A stretch of DNA of 64,000 bases from Xenophilus sp. E41 (GTDB taxonomy: Bacteria; Pseudomonadota; Gammaproteobacteria; Burkholderiales; Burkholderiaceae_C). Position numbers and translations under genes: made by a program. Shown here piece after piece: positions 18,354 to 28,930 of this stretch. Positions within the stretch are counted from its first letter, which is position 1. Each line of letters starts with the position of its first letter. A model generated the notes under the pieces. That model did no database searches. It was not told where the DNA came from and saw nothing but the letters and a program-made list of their open reading frames with translations. The stretch is taken from positions 186,001 to 250,000 of the forward strand of contig NZ_QPIB01000008.1 in assembly GCF_003671765.1 (NCBI RefSeq), read 5' to 3'.

Positions 18354-19037
18354 TCAGGGGTTGGTCTTGGCCGGAGCCGCGGTTGCTTCGAGGGTCTTCG
18401 GGTCCACGCCCACGGCATTGAGCTTGATCTCCACCAGACGGCGGTATTCGGAGCCGGTGCCGAGCGCCTTCCAGGCCTTTTCGTACTCGGTGCGTGCCTC
18501 GTCGCGCTTGCCCTGCGCGGCGTAGATGTCGCCGCGGCGGTCGGCCACAAGGCCTTCGAAGGGTTGGGGCACGCTGGCCGACAACTGCTTGAGCGCCTCG
18601 TCCCAGGCCTTGGTGTCCATGAGTTCGGCGGCCAGGCGCAGCCTTGCGATCGCCTGGTAGCCGGGATCGACGGCGTTCTCGGCCACCCAGGCCAGGGCCG
18701 CGCGCGAGGCCTCGGGCTTGCCCTTGTCGGCCAGCGACTTCGCGGCCAGCAGGCCGGCCTGCTGCGCGTAGGCCGTGCGGGCAAAGCGGCTCTTGACGTC
18801 GCCGAAGGCGCGCTCGACGCGATCCGCATCGCCGGCCTGCACCGCCTGTTCCAGCGTGTCGTAGAGCGCTGCGGCCTGCGCCGCCTGGTTGCGCTGGTAG
18901 AACTGCCAGCCGTTCCACGCCACCACGGCACCGGCGACCAGCAGCACGACCCAGGTGATCAGCGTGCCGTACTTGTTCCAGAAGTGCTTGAGCTGGTCGA
19001 GCTGTTCCTGTTCTTCGAGATCGAGATGGGTCGCCAT
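18354..19037 (-). CDS. yfgM: YfgM-like membrane-anchored TPR protein
   Basis: A 227-residue protein with a short cytoplasmic start (MATHLDLEEQEQLDQLKHFW), one membrane span (about 24-42, GTLITWVVLLVAGAVVAWNG) and a periplasmic tetratricopeptide domain. In E. coli YfgM is an ancillary SecYEG-PpiD subunit that hands over periplasmic proteins. Family and position between hisS and bamB agree. The C-terminus is Ala/Pro/Lys-rich. Confidence 0.9.
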   Translation of the reverse strand: MATHLDLEEQEQLDQLKHFWNKYGTLITWVVLLVAGAVVAWNGWQFYQRNQAAQAAALYDTLEQAVQAGDADRVERAFGDVKSRFARTAYAQQAGLLAAKSLADKGKPEASRAALAWVAENAVDPGYQAIARLRLAAELMDTKAWDEALKQLSASVPQPFEGLVADRRGDIYAAQGKRDEARTEYEKAWKALGTGSEYRRLVEIKLNAVGVDPKTLEATAAPAKTNP

Positions 19038-19063
19038 GCGTTGTCGTTATGTGAGAGAGAGCC

Positions 19064-20395
19064 TCAGGACGTGGCGCCCTGGGCAGCCGCGGATTGTAGG
19101 GTGGCGGCCCAGCCGGCCACATCGGCCAGCGGCCGGGCGACCTGAGCGCCGCTGCCGTCGCGCAGCGACTTGACGGTGACCTCGCCGCGCGCCATTTCGT
19201 CGTCGCCGAAGATGAGCGCGAAGCGCGCGCCGCTGGCGTCCGCCTTCTTGAACTGGGCCTTCATCCCGCCGCCGCCGGCGTGCTGGACCACGGCCACCCC
19301 GGCCGCACGCAGTTGCTCGAGCGCGACCATGGCGCGCGGCAGCGCGGCCGCCGAAGGCACGATCGCGTACGCGGCGGGCGCCGTCGACGGCACGGCCAGG
19401 CCCAGCTCCTGCACCAGCAGCAGCAGGCGCTCGATGCCCAGGCCGAAGCCGACGGCCGGGGCCGGCTTGCCGCCCATCTGGCCGATCAGGCCGTCGTAGC
19501 GGCCGCCGCCGCACACCGTGCCCTGGGAGCCGAGCTGGTCGGTGACCCACTCGAACACGGTGAGGTTGTAGTAGTCCATGCCGCGCACCAGGCGCGGGTT
19601 GATGCGGTAGGCCAGGCCGGCAGCGTCGAGCACGGCGCGCACCGCGTCGAAGTGCGCGCGCGACTCCTCGCCGAGGAAGTCCATGAGCTGGGGCGCGGCC
19701 TCGACCATGGCCTGCATCGCCGGGTTCTTGGTGTCCAGGATGCGCAGCGGGTTGCTGTGCAGGCGGCGCTGGGCATCGGCGTCGAGCAGCTCGGCATGCG
19801 CCTCGAAGTGGCGGATCAGTGCTTCGCGGTGCGCCTGGCGCTCGGCGGGCTGGCCGAGGCTGTTGATCTCCAGGCGGACGTGCTGGCCTTCGACCAGGCC
19901 CAGCTCGCGCCAAAGCGCACGCACGAGCAGGATCAGCTCCGCGTCCACGTCCGGCCCGGCAAAGCCCAGGGCCTCGACGTCGAGCTGGTGGAACTGCCGG
20001 TACCGGCCCTTCTGCGGCCGCTCGTGGCGGAACATCGGGCCCATCGTCCACAGGCGCAGCGGGCCGTTGTACAGGGCGTTGTGCTCGACCATCGCCCGCA
20101 CGATGCCGGCCGTGGCCTCCGGGCGGAGGGTGAGCTTGTCGCCGTTCATCGAGTCGGTGAAGGAGTACATCTCCTTCTCGACGATGTCGGTCACCTCGCC
20201 CAGCCCGCGCACGAAGAGCGCCGTCGGCTCCACCACCGGCGTGAGGATGTAATGGTAGCCGTAGCGCGCGAGCACGGTGCGCACCGTGGATTCGAACCAG
20301 TGCCACAGGGCGGAGTCGGGGAGCTTGTCCGTGCGCGGCACGCTCGCCGGCAGGATGTCGTTCATGCCTTTGACGGCACTGATCTTGTCAGCCAT
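19064..20395 (-). CDS. hisS: Histidyl-tRNA synthetase
   Basis: A 443-residue class II synthetase charging tRNA-His. It has N-terminal KGMNDILP, motif 2 ([18 protein letters not shown]), the histidine loops [15 protein letters not shown] and GGGRYDGL, and motif 3 (GFGLGIERL), followed by a C-terminal anticodon-binding domain. The start [10 protein letters not shown] matches the family; the extension seen further upstream is a shadow of ispG. It begins 12 bases after the ispG stop. Confidence 0.97.
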   Translation of the reverse strand: MADKISAVKGMNDILPASVPRTDKLPDSALWHWFESTVRTVLARYGYHYILTPVVEPTALFVRGLGEVTDIVEKEMYSFTDSMNGDKLTLRPEATAGIVRAMVEHNALYNGPLRLWTMGPMFRHERPQKGRYRQFHQLDVEALGFAGPDVDAELILLVRALWRELGLVEGQHVRLEINSLGQPAERQAHREALIRHFEAHAELLDADAQRRLHSNPLRILDTKNPAMQAMVEAAPQLMDFLGEESRAHFDAVRAVLDAAGLAYRINPRLVRGMDYYNLTVFEWVTDQLGSQGTVCGGGRYDGLIGQMGGKPAPAVGFGLGIERLLLLVQELGLAVPSTAPAAYAIVPSAAALPRAMVALEQLRAAGVAVVQHAGGGGMKAQFKKADASGARFALIFGDDEMARGEVTVKSLRDGSGAQVARPLADVAGWAATLQSAAAQGATS

Positions 20396-20406
20396 GGAAG
20401 AGGAAC

Positions 20407-21699
20407 TCAGGCGGCATCGGCGGCCTGGGGCTGGCCGAAGCGCTTCTCGATGTAGTTTTCGACGATCTGGTGGAACTCGGTGGCGATGTTCTCGCCGCGC
20501 AGCGTCAGCGCCTTCTCGCCGTCGATGAAGACGGGCGCGGCCGGTGCTTCGCCGGTGCCGGGCAGGCTGATGCCGATGTCGGCATGCTTGCTCTCGCCGG
20601 GGCCGTTGACGATGCAGCCCATCACGGCCACCTTCATGGCCTCGACGCCGGGGTACTTGTGGCGCCACACGGGCATCTGCATGCGCAGGTAGTCGTCGAT
20701 CTGCTTGGCCAGTTCCTGGAAGGTGGTGCTGGTGGTGCGACCGCAGCCGGGGCAGGCCGTGACGCTCGGCACGAAGACGCGCAGGCCGAGCGCCTGCAGG
20801 ATCTCCGAGGCGATCACGACTTCCTGCGTGCGCGACTCGCCGGGCTGCGGTGTGAGCGACACGCGGATGGTGTCGCCGATGCCCTCCTGCAGCAGGATCG
20901 ACAGCGCCGTCGCCGATGCCACGGTGCCCTTGGTGCCCATGCCGGCCTCGGTCAGGCCCAGGTGCAGCGCGTAGTCGCAGCGGCGGGCCAGTTCGCGGTA
21001 GACCGAGATCAGGTCCTGCACCCCGCTGACCTTGCAGCTGAGGATGATCTGGTTGCCGTCCATGCCCATCGATTCGGCGAGCCTGGCGGAATCGATGGCG
21101 GAGCTGACCAGCGCCTCGTACATCACGCTCTTGGCGTCCCAGGGCTGGGCGCGGCGGCTGTTGATGTCCATCAGGCTGGCCAGCAGCTCCTGGTCGAGGC
21201 TGCCCCAGTTGACGCCGATGCGAACGACCTTGTTCCAGCGCATCGCGGCCTCGATCATCTGGCCGAACTGGCGGTCCTTCTTGTCGCCCTTGCCCACATT
21301 GCCGGGGTTGATGCGGTACTTCGACAGCGCCTCGGCGCAGGCCGGGAACTCCGTGAGCAGGCGATGCCCGTTGTAATGGAAGTCGCCCACCAGCGGCACG
21401 TCGACCCCCATGCGGTCGAGCTGCTCGCGGATGTAGGGCACCTGCGCGGCAGCCTCGGGCGTGTTGACGGTGATGCGCACCATCTCCGAGCCGGCCTGGG
21501 CCAGTTCCTTGACCTGGATCGCGGTGCCGATGGCATCGACCGTGTCGGTGTTGGTCATCGACTGCACGCGCACCGGCGCGTCGCCCCCCACGGTGACCAC
21601 CCGCGGGCCCCAGACCACGCGCGCCTGGCGCGAGCGGCGCGCCGCCGGCGCCGCCGGCGCGATGGGGCCGTCTGGCAGCTTGTCCATGCGATCGGTCAT
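20407..21699 (-). CDS. ispG: 4-hydroxy-3-methylbut-2-enyl diphosphate synthase IspG
   Basis: A 430-residue Fe-S enzyme of the MEP pathway for isoprenoids that reduces methylerythritol cyclodiphosphate to HMBPP. It has an N-terminal TIM-barrel ([35 protein letters not shown]) and C-terminal cluster ligands in [11 protein letters not shown] and [10 protein letters not shown]. The short N-terminal Ala/Arg-rich extension makes the start slightly uncertain. It is placed after rodZ and before hisS as in most proteobacteria. Confidence 0.96.
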   Translation of the reverse strand: MTDRMDKLPDGPIAPAAPAARRSRQARVVWGPRVVTVGGDAPVRVQSMTNTDTVDAIGTAIQVKELAQAGSEMVRITVNTPEAAAQVPYIREQLDRMGVDVPLVGDFHYNGHRLLTEFPACAEALSKYRINPGNVGKGDKKDRQFGQMIEAAMRWNKVVRIGVNWGSLDQELLASLMDINSRRAQPWDAKSVMYEALVSSAIDSARLAESMGMDGNQIILSCKVSGVQDLISVYRELARRCDYALHLGLTEAGMGTKGTVASATALSILLQEGIGDTIRVSLTPQPGESRTQEVVIASEILQALGLRVFVPSVTACPGCGRTTSTTFQELAKQIDDYLRMQMPVWRHKYPGVEAMKVAVMGCIVNGPGESKHADIGISLPGTGEAPAAPVFIDGEKALTLRGENIATEFHQIVENYIEKRFGQPQAADAA

Positions 21700-21733
21700 C
21701 TGCAGCTCCTTCGCAGCGCGCAGACGCGCCGCG

Positions 21734-22654
21734 TCAAGATTTGACCTCGAAGCGCGCCACGCCGCCCGACTTGGCGAGCGGCGCCAGGTCGAAAGCCTTG
21801 CCGCGCACGAGCACGTCGACGTTGCCGGCCCGGCCGACCACCACCGACAGCGGCAGGCTGCCCGATAGCTTGACCGTCTCGCCCGACGCCACCAGCCTGC
21901 GCAGCAGCACCTTGCCGCCCGCCTCGGTGACGGTGATCCAGGATTCGCCGCGCGCAGCCGTCAGCACCAGCATGTCGCTGGGGGCCGTGGCGACCGGCTC
22001 CGGCGCCGGAGCCGGTGCGGAAGGCGCCGCGTCTGCGGGCGCCGCCGCGGCCGTCGGCGCGGCCACCACGGACTCGACCACTGTGCCGGGCTGTGCGGCG
22101 GGCGCCGCTGCGCCGTCCGACGACGCGGTCGCCGACGACGTGCCTTGCCGATCCGTCAATTTGCCCAGCCATGCGCCGGCGCCGTCGAAGACCGACTGCG
22201 GCAACCAGAACACCGCCGCTGCGCCGATGAGCAGCACCGCCACCAGCGCCAGCAGCGGCCTGGGGAGCAGGCGGCCCTGCGGCTGGCGGCCGGCACCGCG
22301 GTGCGGATGCTGGCGGATGTTGCCGCTCATGCTGCGGTCGGCCTCGGCCAGGGCGGCCTGCGGCGCGCCGGGCAGCTTGGCGAGCACCGGCGCGGGATCG
22401 ATGCGCAGCGCGCGCGCCACGCTGGCGGCCAGGGCACGCGCGAACACCGGGTCGGGCAGCGCGTCGATGTCGTCGGCCTCCAGGGCCTCGAGCTTCTGCG
22501 GCGGCACCTTGAGGGCCGCGGCCACCACTTCCACATGCAGGCCATGCGCCTCGCGGGCCTGCCGCAGCATGTCGCCCGCGCTCATGTGCGTGGTATCGCC
22601 CGGCGTCAGCGGCACGGCCGCCGACGCGCCGAATTCACTGGCCCGCTCAATCAT
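21734..22654 (-). CDS. rodZ: RodZ-like cytoskeletal/transmembrane HTH protein
   Basis: A 306-residue protein with a cytoplasmic helix-turn-helix (about 25-92; [20 protein letters not shown]), a linker, one membrane span (about 133-150, [18 protein letters not shown]), a Ala/Pro/Thr-rich periplasmic stretch and a C-terminal DUF4115 beta domain ([17 protein letters not shown]). RodZ ties MreB filaments to the membrane in rod-shaped cells. Its start overlaps the end of pilF by 8 bases, so the two are coupled. The gene order pilF-rodZ-ispG-hisS is conserved in beta- and gammaproteobacteria. Confidence 0.88.
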   Translation of the reverse strand: MIERASEFGASAAVPLTPGDTTHMSAGDMLRQAREAHGLHVEVVAAALKVPPQKLEALEADDIDALPDPVFARALAASVARALRIDPAPVLAKLPGAPQAALAEADRSMSGNIRQHPHRGAGRQPQGRLLPRPLLALVAVLLIGAAAVFWLPQSVFDGAGAWLGKLTDRQGTSSATASSDGAAAPAAQPGTVVESVVAAPTAAAAPADAAPSAPAPAPEPVATAPSDMLVLTAARGESWITVTEAGGKVLLRRLVASGETVKLSGSLPLSVVVGRAGNVDVLVRGKAFDLAPLAKSGGVARFEVKS

Positions 22655-23495
22655 TGAAGTTGCCGCGCTCGTACGCCAGCGCCTCGCGCGATTGGGGGAA
22701 GCGGCGCTGCAGCTGGCTGGCCAGCTGTGCCATGGCTTCGCGGTTGCCCAGGCGGCGCTCGGTCTTCACGCCGAGCCACAGCGACTCGGCATTGGCCTGC
22801 TGGCCGTTGTTGATGCGGCGGACGTAGAACTGCGCCCGCGTGTAGTCCTCGCGCTGGAACAGCAGCGACGCGAGGTTGTAGCCGATGACCGGGTTGCCGG
22901 CGTCCATCTCGTAGGCCTGGGTGAGGCTCTTCTCGGCCGCGGCGCGATCGCCGGCCTGGATCTGGCACACGCCCTGCGTCATCAGCGTCTTGGCGGCGTC
23001 CTGGTAGGTGGGCACGGCGAGCGCGGCGCCGAACTGGGCCATCGCGTCGCCGTAGCGCTTCTGCTGGCACAGCAGCCAGCCGTAGTTGTGGCGCGTGTCG
23101 GGGTCGCGCGGCTTGAGCGCGATCGCGCGGCGGAAGCTGTCCTCGGCCTGGGCCGCATCGTCCTGGCGCATGTAGATCAGGCCGCGCAGGTTGTAGGCAT
23201 CGGCGTAATTGGGGTCTGCCGCCAGCGCCTGGTTGATCTCCTGCATCGCGACCTCGGTCTGGCCGTGCTGGAAGTAACCGACCGCGAGCTGCAGGCGCAG
23301 TTCGGCGCGCCGCTGCGCCTGCGCCTGCGCCGACTCGGCCGCCACCGTCGTGGGCGGGCTGTTCTTCATGTCGGCGAAGGAAGTGGTCGTCGTGGTGGTC
23401 GTCGTGCAGCCGGCGAGCGCCAGCGCGACCACCCCTGCGCCGCTCCACAGCCAGCGTGGCGAACGCCGCGCCGCGGTCAGGGAGTGTTCTGTCAT
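22647..23495 (-). CDS. pilF: Type IV pilus biogenesis lipoprotein PilF/PilW (TPR)
   Basis: A 282-residue outer-membrane lipoprotein with a signal sequence and lipobox ALAGC (Cys30), then TPR repeats (ADAYNLRGLIYMRQDDAAQA, DTRHNYGWLLCQQKRYGDAM). PilF guides the assembly of PilQ secretin rings. Eight Thr residues follow the lipid-bearing Cys directly (31-38), coded by a run of ACN codons. The start at 23495 is chosen because MTEHSLTAARRSPRW gives a normal signal n-region; eight more residues are possible upstream. No other pilus genes are in view. Confidence 0.9.
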   Translation of the reverse strand: MTEHSLTAARRSPRWLWSGAGVVALALAGCTTTTTTTTSFADMKNSPPTTVAAESAQAQAQRRAELRLQLAVGYFQHGQTEVAMQEINQALAADPNYADAYNLRGLIYMRQDDAAQAEDSFRRAIALKPRDPDTRHNYGWLLCQQKRYGDAMAQFGAALAVPTYQDAAKTLMTQGVCQIQAGDRAAAEKSLTQAYEMDAGNPVIGYNLASLLFQREDYTRAQFYVRRINNGQQANAESLWLGVKTERRLGNREAMAQLASQLQRRFPQSREALAYERGNFND

Positions 23496-23499
23496 CGGT

Positions 23500-24651
23500 T
23501 CAATGCTCCTGCGTCGCATCGGCCGCCACTCCCGGGCGCGCCTTGTGGAGCACCACGGTGCGCCGCTGCGCCATGCGCTCGGCGGCCCGGGTGCGATCCT
23601 TCACGTCGCCGGCCAGCTGGCCGCAGGCGGCGTCGATGTCGTCCCCGCGCGTCTTGCGCACGGTGGTCACGATGCCGGCGTCGCCCAGCGCCCGGGCGAA
23701 GGCCTGCACGCGCGCCTGCGGCGAGCGCAGCAGGCCCGAGGCCGGGAACGGATTGAAGGGAATCAGGTTGAACTTGCACGACACGCCCTGCGAGCGCACC
23801 AGCTCGACGAGCTGCTGCGCATGTTCGGGCTGGTCGTTCACCCCGTCGAGCATGCAGTACTCGAAGGTGATGAAGTCGCGCGGCGCATGCGCCAGGTAGC
23901 GCTTGCAGGCCGCGAGGAGCTCCTCGAGCGGGTACTTGCGGTTCAGCGGGACGAGGTCGTCGCGCAGCGCATCGTTGGGTGCGTGCAGCGACACCGCGAG
24001 CGCGACCGGGCAGTCCTGGCCCAGGCGGTCGATCATCGGGACCACGCCGGAGGTCGACACCGTCACGCGGCGGCGCGACAGGCCGTAGGCGTTGTCGTCG
24101 AGCATGGTGCGCAGTGCGGGAACGAGGGCTGCGTAGTTCTGCAGCGGCTCGCCCATGCCCATCATGACGACGTTCGAAATGATGCGTTCGTCGCGGTTCA
24201 GGTGCTTGCGCAGGAAATGCTCGGCGAACCACAGCTGGGCGACGATCTCGCCGGTACTGAGGTTGCGGCTGAAACCCTGGTGGCCGGTGGAGCAGAAACG
24301 GCAGCCCACCGCACACCCGGCCTGGGACGACACGCACAGCGTGCCGCGGTCATCCTCGGGAATGAAGACGGCCTCGACGGCATTGCCGTCGCCGACGTCG
24401 AACAGCCACTTGATGGTGCCGTCGGCGGACAGCTGCTGCGAAATGACCGGCAGCGCCGTCACGTGCGCCGTGCCGGCGAGCTTGCCGCGCAGCGACTTCG
24501 CCAGATCGGTCATCTGCTCGAAGTCGCTCGCGCCCCGCTGGTGGATCCAGCGGAACAGCTGCGTGGCGCGGAAGCGCTTCTCGCCGAGCGCCTCGCAGAA
24601 CGCGGCCAGCCCCTCGAGGTCGAAGTCGAGCAGGTTGGTGCTTGCGTTCAT
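23500..24651 (-). CDS. rlmN: Dual-specificity RNA methyltransferase RlmN
   Basis: A 383-residue radical-SAM enzyme that methylates C2 of A2503 in 23S rRNA and A37 in some tRNAs. The cluster motif is CAVGCRFC. The second catalytic Cys falls in the segment [17 protein letters not shown] near the C-terminus. [11 protein letters not shown] and [10 protein letters not shown] are further signatures. It starts 25 bases after the ndk... side of the block and its stop lies 4 bases from the pilF start. Confidence 0.95.
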   Translation of the reverse strand: MNASTNLLDFDLEGLAAFCEALGEKRFRATQLFRWIHQRGASDFEQMTDLAKSLRGKLAGTAHVTALPVISQQLSADGTIKWLFDVGDGNAVEAVFIPEDDRGTLCVSSQAGCAVGCRFCSTGHQGFSRNLSTGEIVAQLWFAEHFLRKHLNRDERIISNVVMMGMGEPLQNYAALVPALRTMLDDNAYGLSRRRVTVSTSGVVPMIDRLGQDCPVALAVSLHAPNDALRDDLVPLNRKYPLEELLAACKRYLAHAPRDFITFEYCMLDGVNDQPEHAQQLVELVRSQGVSCKFNLIPFNPFPASGLLRSPQARVQAFARALGDAGIVTTVRKTRGDDIDAACGQLAGDVKDRTRAAERMAQRRTVVLHKARPGVAADATQEH

Positions 24652-24676
24652 GCGGCGGCCCGGCCCGGTGGCGGGC

Positions 24677-25090
24677 TTACTTCAGGTTGGGGAAGAAGAA
24701 GGCGATCTCGGCCTTGGCCGTCTCGGGGGCATCCGAGCCGTGCACGGCGTTGGCATCGATGCTGTCGGCGAAGTCGGCGCGGATGGTGCCGGGCGCAGCC
24801 TTCTTGGGGTCGGTGGCGCCCATCAGGTCGCGGTTCTTGGCGATGGCGTTGTCGCCCTCGAGCGCCTGCACGAAGACCGGGCCCGACACCATGAAGCTCA
24901 CCAGGTCCTTGAAGAAGGGACGCTCCTTGTGCACGGCGTAGAACTGCTCGGCCTGGGCCTGCGACAGCTGCATGTACTGGGCAGCGACGATCTTCAGGCC
25001 AGCGGCTTCGAAGCGGGAAACGATCTTGCCTATGACGTTCTTGGCGACGGCGTCGGGCTTGATGATGGAGAGGGTGCGTTCGATGGCCAT
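24677..25090 (-). CDS. ndk: Nucleoside diphosphate kinase
   Basis: A 137-residue kinase that balances NTP pools by passing phosphate from ATP through an active-site His (NAVHGSDA). It has the N-terminus [15 protein letters not shown] and the Kpn-loop region of the family. It is a few residues shorter at the C-terminus (FFFPNLK) than the usual 141-143. The ATG at 25090 is the family start; 17 upstream codons in frame are discarded. A -10-like TAAAAT (25193-25198, minus strand) and a small hairpin (25148-25166) lie in its leader. Confidence 0.96.
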   Translation of the reverse strand: MAIERTLSIIKPDAVAKNVIGKIVSRFEAAGLKIVAAQYMQLSQAQAEQFYAVHKERPFFKDLVSFMVSGPVFVQALEGDNAIAKNRDLMGATDPKKAAPGTIRADFADSIDANAVHGSDAPETAKAEIAFFFPNLK

Positions 25091-25234
25091 GGAGTGCTTT
25101 CTGAGCGGATGTTGATCTTGAATGAGCTGTCGAACCGGCACGAAGTTGCATCGCCTGAAACGATGCGTGTGCCAGTCTTGACAAAGCCTTGCATTTTAAC
25201 CGGGGCGAATGACCGATTCGCGCCATCCCGCTGC

Positions 25235-25267
25235 AAAAACCGCAGGCAGCCCCATGGCTTGCCTGCG
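25235..25267 (-). terminator. Rho-independent terminator after rluB
   Basis: On the minus strand CGCAGGCA-N11-TGCCTGCG is followed by GTTTTTG. It lies 14 bases beyond the rluB stop and separates rluB from ndk. Confidence 0.8.
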
Positions 25268-25280
25268 TCGGTGCCCGCCT

Positions 25281-26936
25281 TCAGCGCGGACGTGAACGCC
25301 GGCCGCGGCCACCGCCGCCGCCCGGGGCGCCGCCACCGCCACCGCCACCACCGCCGGAGCCGCCGCCGCGACGAGGATCCTTGCGCTGGCGCGAGAAGCT
25401 GTCGGCCCCGATGTAGCCGAAGGAGGTCTTCATCGGGTCGGGCTGCCCGCCCCCTGCCCCGCCGCCGGCCTTGGGACCGCGGTCGTTGCCGCGCTTCTTC
25501 CTGCCGCCGGGGCCGCCGGCGTTGCCGCCCTGCGGGTTGCCACGGGTGGCGAGGGGGTTCGGCTGGCGCGGGCCGTTGCCCCCACCACCGCCACCGCCGG
25601 CGCCCTTGTTCGCGCCGCCGCGGCGGCGCTTCTTGCCACGGTCGCTGGCGCCGCGGCCGGGCCCGTCCTCGCGCTGGCGCGGCGCCGGCATGTCGGCACC
25701 GGCCGCCTGCGTGAGGGCGCGGATGTCGCGCTCGTCCAGCTCCAGCCAGGCGCCGCGCCGCAGGCCGCGCGGCAGCACCATGGCGCCGTAGCGGATGCGG
25801 ATCAGGCGGCTCACGGCATGGCCGACGGCCTCGAACAGGCGGCGCACCTCGCGGTTGCGGCCCTCCGAGATGGTCACGCGGTACCACTGGTTCGAACCCT
25901 CGCCACCGCCATCCTCGATGGTGCCGAACTGCGCCATGCCATCGTCGAGCCGCACGCCGTCGAGCAGGCGCTGCTTCTCCTCGTTGCTCAGCGCGCCGAG
26001 CACGCGCACGGCGTACTCGCGCTCCAGCCCGAATCGCGGGTGCATGAGCCGGTTGGCCAGCTCGCCCGAGCTGGTGAAGAGCAGCAGGCCTTCGGTGTTC
26101 AGGTCGAGCCGTCCGACCGACTGCCACTTGCCCTGCACCAGGCGCGGCAGCTTGCGGAAGACCGTGGGGCGATTCTGCGGATCGTCGTGCGTGACCACCT
26201 CGCCCACCGGCTTGTGGTACGCGATGACGCGCGGCGGCGGGGGCGCGATGCGGTAGCGGATCGGCTTGCCGTTGACCTTGACCTGGTCACCGTACTGGAT
26301 GCGCTGGCCGATGTGCGCCGGTTCGTTGTTGACGGAGATGCGGCCCTCGAGGATCAGGCGCTCCATCTCCAGGCGCGATCCGAGCCCGGCCTGGGCCAGC
26401 ACCTTGTGCAGCTTGGGCGCATCGGCCTGCGGCAGCAGCACGCGCTTGAGCGGCGCCACGTCGGGGCTGGTCTCGTCGGCATCGAACTGGCCAGAGACGA
26501 CGTCGGCGAACTGGATCGGCTCCGGCGGCGGCGCGTTGCGCTGTTCGCGCTCGGCAGCGCGGCGGGCGCGGTCGAACTCGTCCTCGTCTTCGTCGTCCTC
26601 GTCGTCCTCTTCTTCCTCGGCCTCATCGTCGCCGTCCAGGACGGCACCGTTGTCGCTGGGCACGGGCGCCGCAGGAGACGTCGGGGGCTCGGCAACAGCA
26701 GGCGCGGCGACCGGCTCGGGTGCGGCAACGGGCTCGGCGTCAGCGGCAGCCGCCGACGCATCGGCGGCCTCCGCCTTGGGCTTGCGCGGACGACGCTTGC
26801 GGGCCGGCGCCACCGCCCCGTCTGCTATGGATTCGGTAGCGGTCTGCGCAGGCTGGACGGGGGCTGCGGCCACTTTTTCTTCTGACTCCGCAGGCGCACC
26901 GGAGGGGGGGACGTCGTCGTGGTCGGGTGCGCTCAT
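25281..26936 (-). CDS. rluB: Ribosomal large subunit pseudouridine synthase B-type (RluB) with long disordered ends
   Basis: A 551-residue pseudouridine synthase of the RsuA/RluB/E/F family; E. coli RluB has about 290. An N-terminal tail of about 170 residues is Ala/Pro-rich and then strongly acidic (about 101-122). It is followed by the S4 domain (about 175-225), the catalytic domain with [10 protein letters not shown] (Asp278) and a C-terminal tail of about 150 residues rich in Gly, Arg and Lys. It acts on 23S rRNA, probably U2605. Residues 21-40 come from a dispersed repeat copy. Its ATG overlaps the scpB stop (ATGA). Confidence 0.92.
   Translation of the reverse strand: MSAPDHDDVPPSGAPAESEEKVAAAPVQPAQTATESIADGAVAPARKRRPRKPKAEAADASAAAADAEPVAAPEPVAAPAVAEPPTSPAAPVPSDNGAVLDGDDEAEEEEDDEDDEDEDEFDRARRAAEREQRNAPPPEPIQFADVVSGQFDADETSPDVAPLKRVLLPQADAPKLHKVLAQAGLGSRLEMERLILEGRISVNNEPAHIGQRIQYGDQVKVNGKPIRYRIAPPPPRVIAYHKPVGEVVTHDDPQNRPTVFRKLPRLVQGKWQSVGRLDLNTEGLLLFTSSGELANRLMHPRFGLEREYAVRVLGALSNEEKQRLLDGVRLDDGMAQFGTIEDGGGEGSNQWYRVTISEGRNREVRRLFEAVGHAVSRLIRIRYGAMVLPRGLRRGAWLELDERDIRALTQAAGADMPAPRQREDGPGRGASDRGKKRRRGGANKGAGGGGGGGNGPRQPNPLATRGNPQGGNAGGPGGRKKRGNDRGPKAGGGAGGGQPDPMKTSFGYIGADSFSRQRKDPRRGGGSGGGGGGGGGAPGGGGGRGRRSRPR
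26824..26890. repeat. Dispersed repeat, copy 4 (in frame near the 5' end of rluB)
   Basis: GCTATGGATTCGGTAGCGGT, then CTGCGCAGG, then GGGGGCTGCGGCCACTTTTT. The block order matches copy 1 closely. In the rluB frame it encodes a [17 protein letters not shown]-type peptide, like those in the ybbA tail and the aceF linker. Confidence 0.72.
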
Positions 26937-27754
26937 GAGGGGGTTCCGGAAGAGGAGTCAGGGGAGGAGGAAGGTGGGAGCGGCTCGCCGGCGGGAAGAC
27001 CGCGCGCCGGTGTGGCGTCGGCTTGTGCCGTGCGCGAAGGTTCATCGCCTTCCGGGTCTGCAGCAGTCGCCAAGGGCGCTTCATGCGGTGGCGTGGACTC
27101 GGCAGCCGCATCGGCCTGCGCAGGCGTCGTGGGGTCGGCACCCTCCCCGCCTGTCTCGGTCGCATCGGGCTCGCCGATCGGCAGCCCGGGCTGGTCGGCA
27201 TCGACGCCACGGGACAGCGCCTCGGCCATGGCCTGGGCATGCTGCGGCGCCTCGATCATCGGCAACTGGTCGAGCGAAGCCAGGCCCAGGTCGTCGAGGA
27301 ACTGGCGCGTGGTGGCGTAGAGCGCCGGGCGACCGACCGTCTCGCGGTGGCCGATGACCTCGACCCAGCCGCGGTCCTCGAGCTGCTTGAGGATCATCGA
27401 GTTGATGGTCACGCCGCGGATGTCCTCCATGTCGCCGCGGGTCACGGGCTGGCGGTAGGCAATGATGGCCAGCGTCTCAAGGGCGGCGCGCGTGTAGCGC
27501 GGCGGCTTCTCCGGGTGCAGGCGATCCAGGTGGTCGCGCATCTCGGGCCGGCTCTGGAAGCGCCAGCCGGTGGCGACGTTGACCAGTTCCAGGCCGCGCT
27601 GCGACCAGTCGTCCTGCATCTCGTGCAGCAGCGACTTGATGGTGTCGGCGCCGATTTCGTCGTTGAACAGCACGCGCAGTTCGCGCAGGGGCAACGGCTG
27701 GGCCGAACAGATCAAGGCGGTTTCAAGAATGCGCTTCGCATCCGCCGTATTCAT
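26933..27754 (-). CDS. scpB: Segregation and condensation protein ScpB
   Basis: A 273-residue kleisin-associated subunit of the SMC-ScpAB complex for chromosome organisation. The N-terminal 175 or so residues form two winged helices ([20 protein letters not shown] is a signature). The last 95 are Thr/Pro/Ala-rich and probably unstructured, longer than in most ScpB. scpA is not in the window. It overlaps rluB by four bases; linkage of scpB with rluB is common. Confidence 0.93.
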   Translation of the reverse strand: MNTADAKRILETALICSAQPLPLRELRVLFNDEIGADTIKSLLHEMQDDWSQRGLELVNVATGWRFQSRPEMRDHLDRLHPEKPPRYTRAALETLAIIAYRQPVTRGDMEDIRGVTINSMILKQLEDRGWVEVIGHRETVGRPALYATTRQFLDDLGLASLDQLPMIEAPQHAQAMAEALSRGVDADQPGLPIGEPDATETGGEGADPTTPAQADAAAESTPPHEAPLATAADPEGDEPSRTAQADATPARGLPAGEPLPPSSSPDSSSGTPS

Positions 27755-27890
27755 GGTTCGCGGTGTCCGGGAAGAGGCGCCGCCAGGGGCGCACGTTCAG
27801 AACAGAGAGGGGATCGGCGAGGCGTTGCGGGCCAGGGCCGGCGAAGCAACGCGGTCCGGGCCCGAGGGGCGCCGGGACGGCAGGACACCG

Positions 27891-28916
27891 TCAGGCGGGA
27901 TTGTAGTCCAGCCCCCATGCGCGGGCGGCATGGGCCAGGTCGTCCGGCACGGGCGAGCGCAAGTCCAGCGCCTGCTGCGTGACGGGATGCACGAAGGCCA
28001 GGCGGAAGGCGTGCAGGCCCTGTCGCGTCAGCCCGTTCGCTGGCGCGCCGCCATAGGTCTCGTCCCCGACCAGGGGGTGGCCGATGGACGCCATGTGGAC
28101 GCGGATCTGGTGCGTGCGCCCGGTCTCCAGCGTGCAGCGGACCAGGCAGCCAGCGTCGTGGCTGCCCAGGGACTCGATCAGCGTGCGCGCCGGCTTGCCG
28201 GGGTGCTGGCGCAGGTCGACCACCGCCATGCGCAGCCGGTTGCGCGGATCGCGGCCGATCGCCGCATCGACCTGGCGGCTGGGCGCCCCCTCCCAGCGCC
28301 GGTGCGCCAGGGCCACGTACTGGCGGGTGACCTCGCGCGCCGCGATCATGCGCACCAGCGCCTCCATGGCCAGGCGGCTGCGGGCCACCACCATCAGGCC
28401 GCTGGTGTCGCGGTCGAGCCGGTGGACGATGCCGGCGCGCGGCAGTTGCGCGGCGCGCGGGTCGCGCGCCAGGAGGCCGTTGAGCAGCGTGCCGCTCCAG
28501 TGGCCCGGCGCCGGGTGCACCACCAGTCCGGCGGGCTTGTCGATCACGCACAGGTGCTCGTCCTCGTGCACCACCACCAGCGGCATCGGCTCGGGCCGGA
28601 AGGCCTGGCTCTGTGGCGTCGGGCGCAGCTCGACCTGGCCGGCGTCGCCGACGCGCACCGCGACGGAGGGCTTGCGTACGACGCGGCCCTGCAGGAGCAC
28701 CGCGCCGTCCTCGATGAGCTGCTGCAGGTAGCTGCGCGAGAACTCGGGCACCAGCAGAGCCAGGGCCCGGTCCAGCCGCTGGCCGTGCAATGCCGCAGCA
28801 ATGGCAAAGGGGCGGATCTCGCTGCCTTCCGCGGCGTCGCCGCCCTCCTCTCCTTCCACCGCCGCGCCCCCGGGGTCCGGAGGGGGCGTCGATATAATTG
28901 GAAGGACCTGTTTCAA
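27891..28916 (-). CDS. rluD: Ribosomal large subunit pseudouridine synthase D
   Basis: A 341-residue RluA-family enzyme that makes pseudouridines at 1911, 1915 and 1917 of 23S rRNA helix 69. It has an S4 domain after an acidic start (about 45-105) and the catalytic motif HRLDRDTSGLMVVA. The start codon is only 14 bases from that of divergent bamD, as in other proteobacteria where rluD and bamD face away from each other. The promoter of each must lie inside the coding sequence of the other or in this short gap. Confidence 0.94.
   Translation of the reverse strand: MKQVLPIISTPPPDPGGAAVEGEEGGDAAEGSEIRPFAIAAALHGQRLDRALALLVPEFSRSYLQQLIEDGAVLLQGRVVRKPSVAVRVGDAGQVELRPTPQSQAFRPEPMPLVVVHEDEHLCVIDKPAGLVVHPAPGHWSGTLLNGLLARDPRAAQLPRAGIVHRLDRDTSGLMVVARSRLAMEALVRMIAAREVTRQYVALAHRRWEGAPSRQVDAAIGRDPRNRLRMAVVDLRQHPGKPARTLIESLGSHDAGCLVRCTLETGRTHQIRVHMASIGHPLVGDETYGGAPANGLTRQGLHAFRLAFVHPVTQQALDLRSPVPDDLAHAARAWGLDYNPA
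28893..28898 (+). promoter_or_regulatory. Candidate -10 element of bamD
   Basis: A perfect TATAAT hexamer 32 bases before the bamD ATG, lying inside the first codons of rluD. No clear -35 is seen 17 bases upstream in the GC-rich rluD sequence. Confidence 0.5.
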
Positions 28917-28930
28917 GAAAGCTGCCTCAG

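Noticed and set aside
15529-18525. 998-codon + strand frame across der and bamB
   Set aside because: Antisense to two well-supported genes and without recognisable domains.
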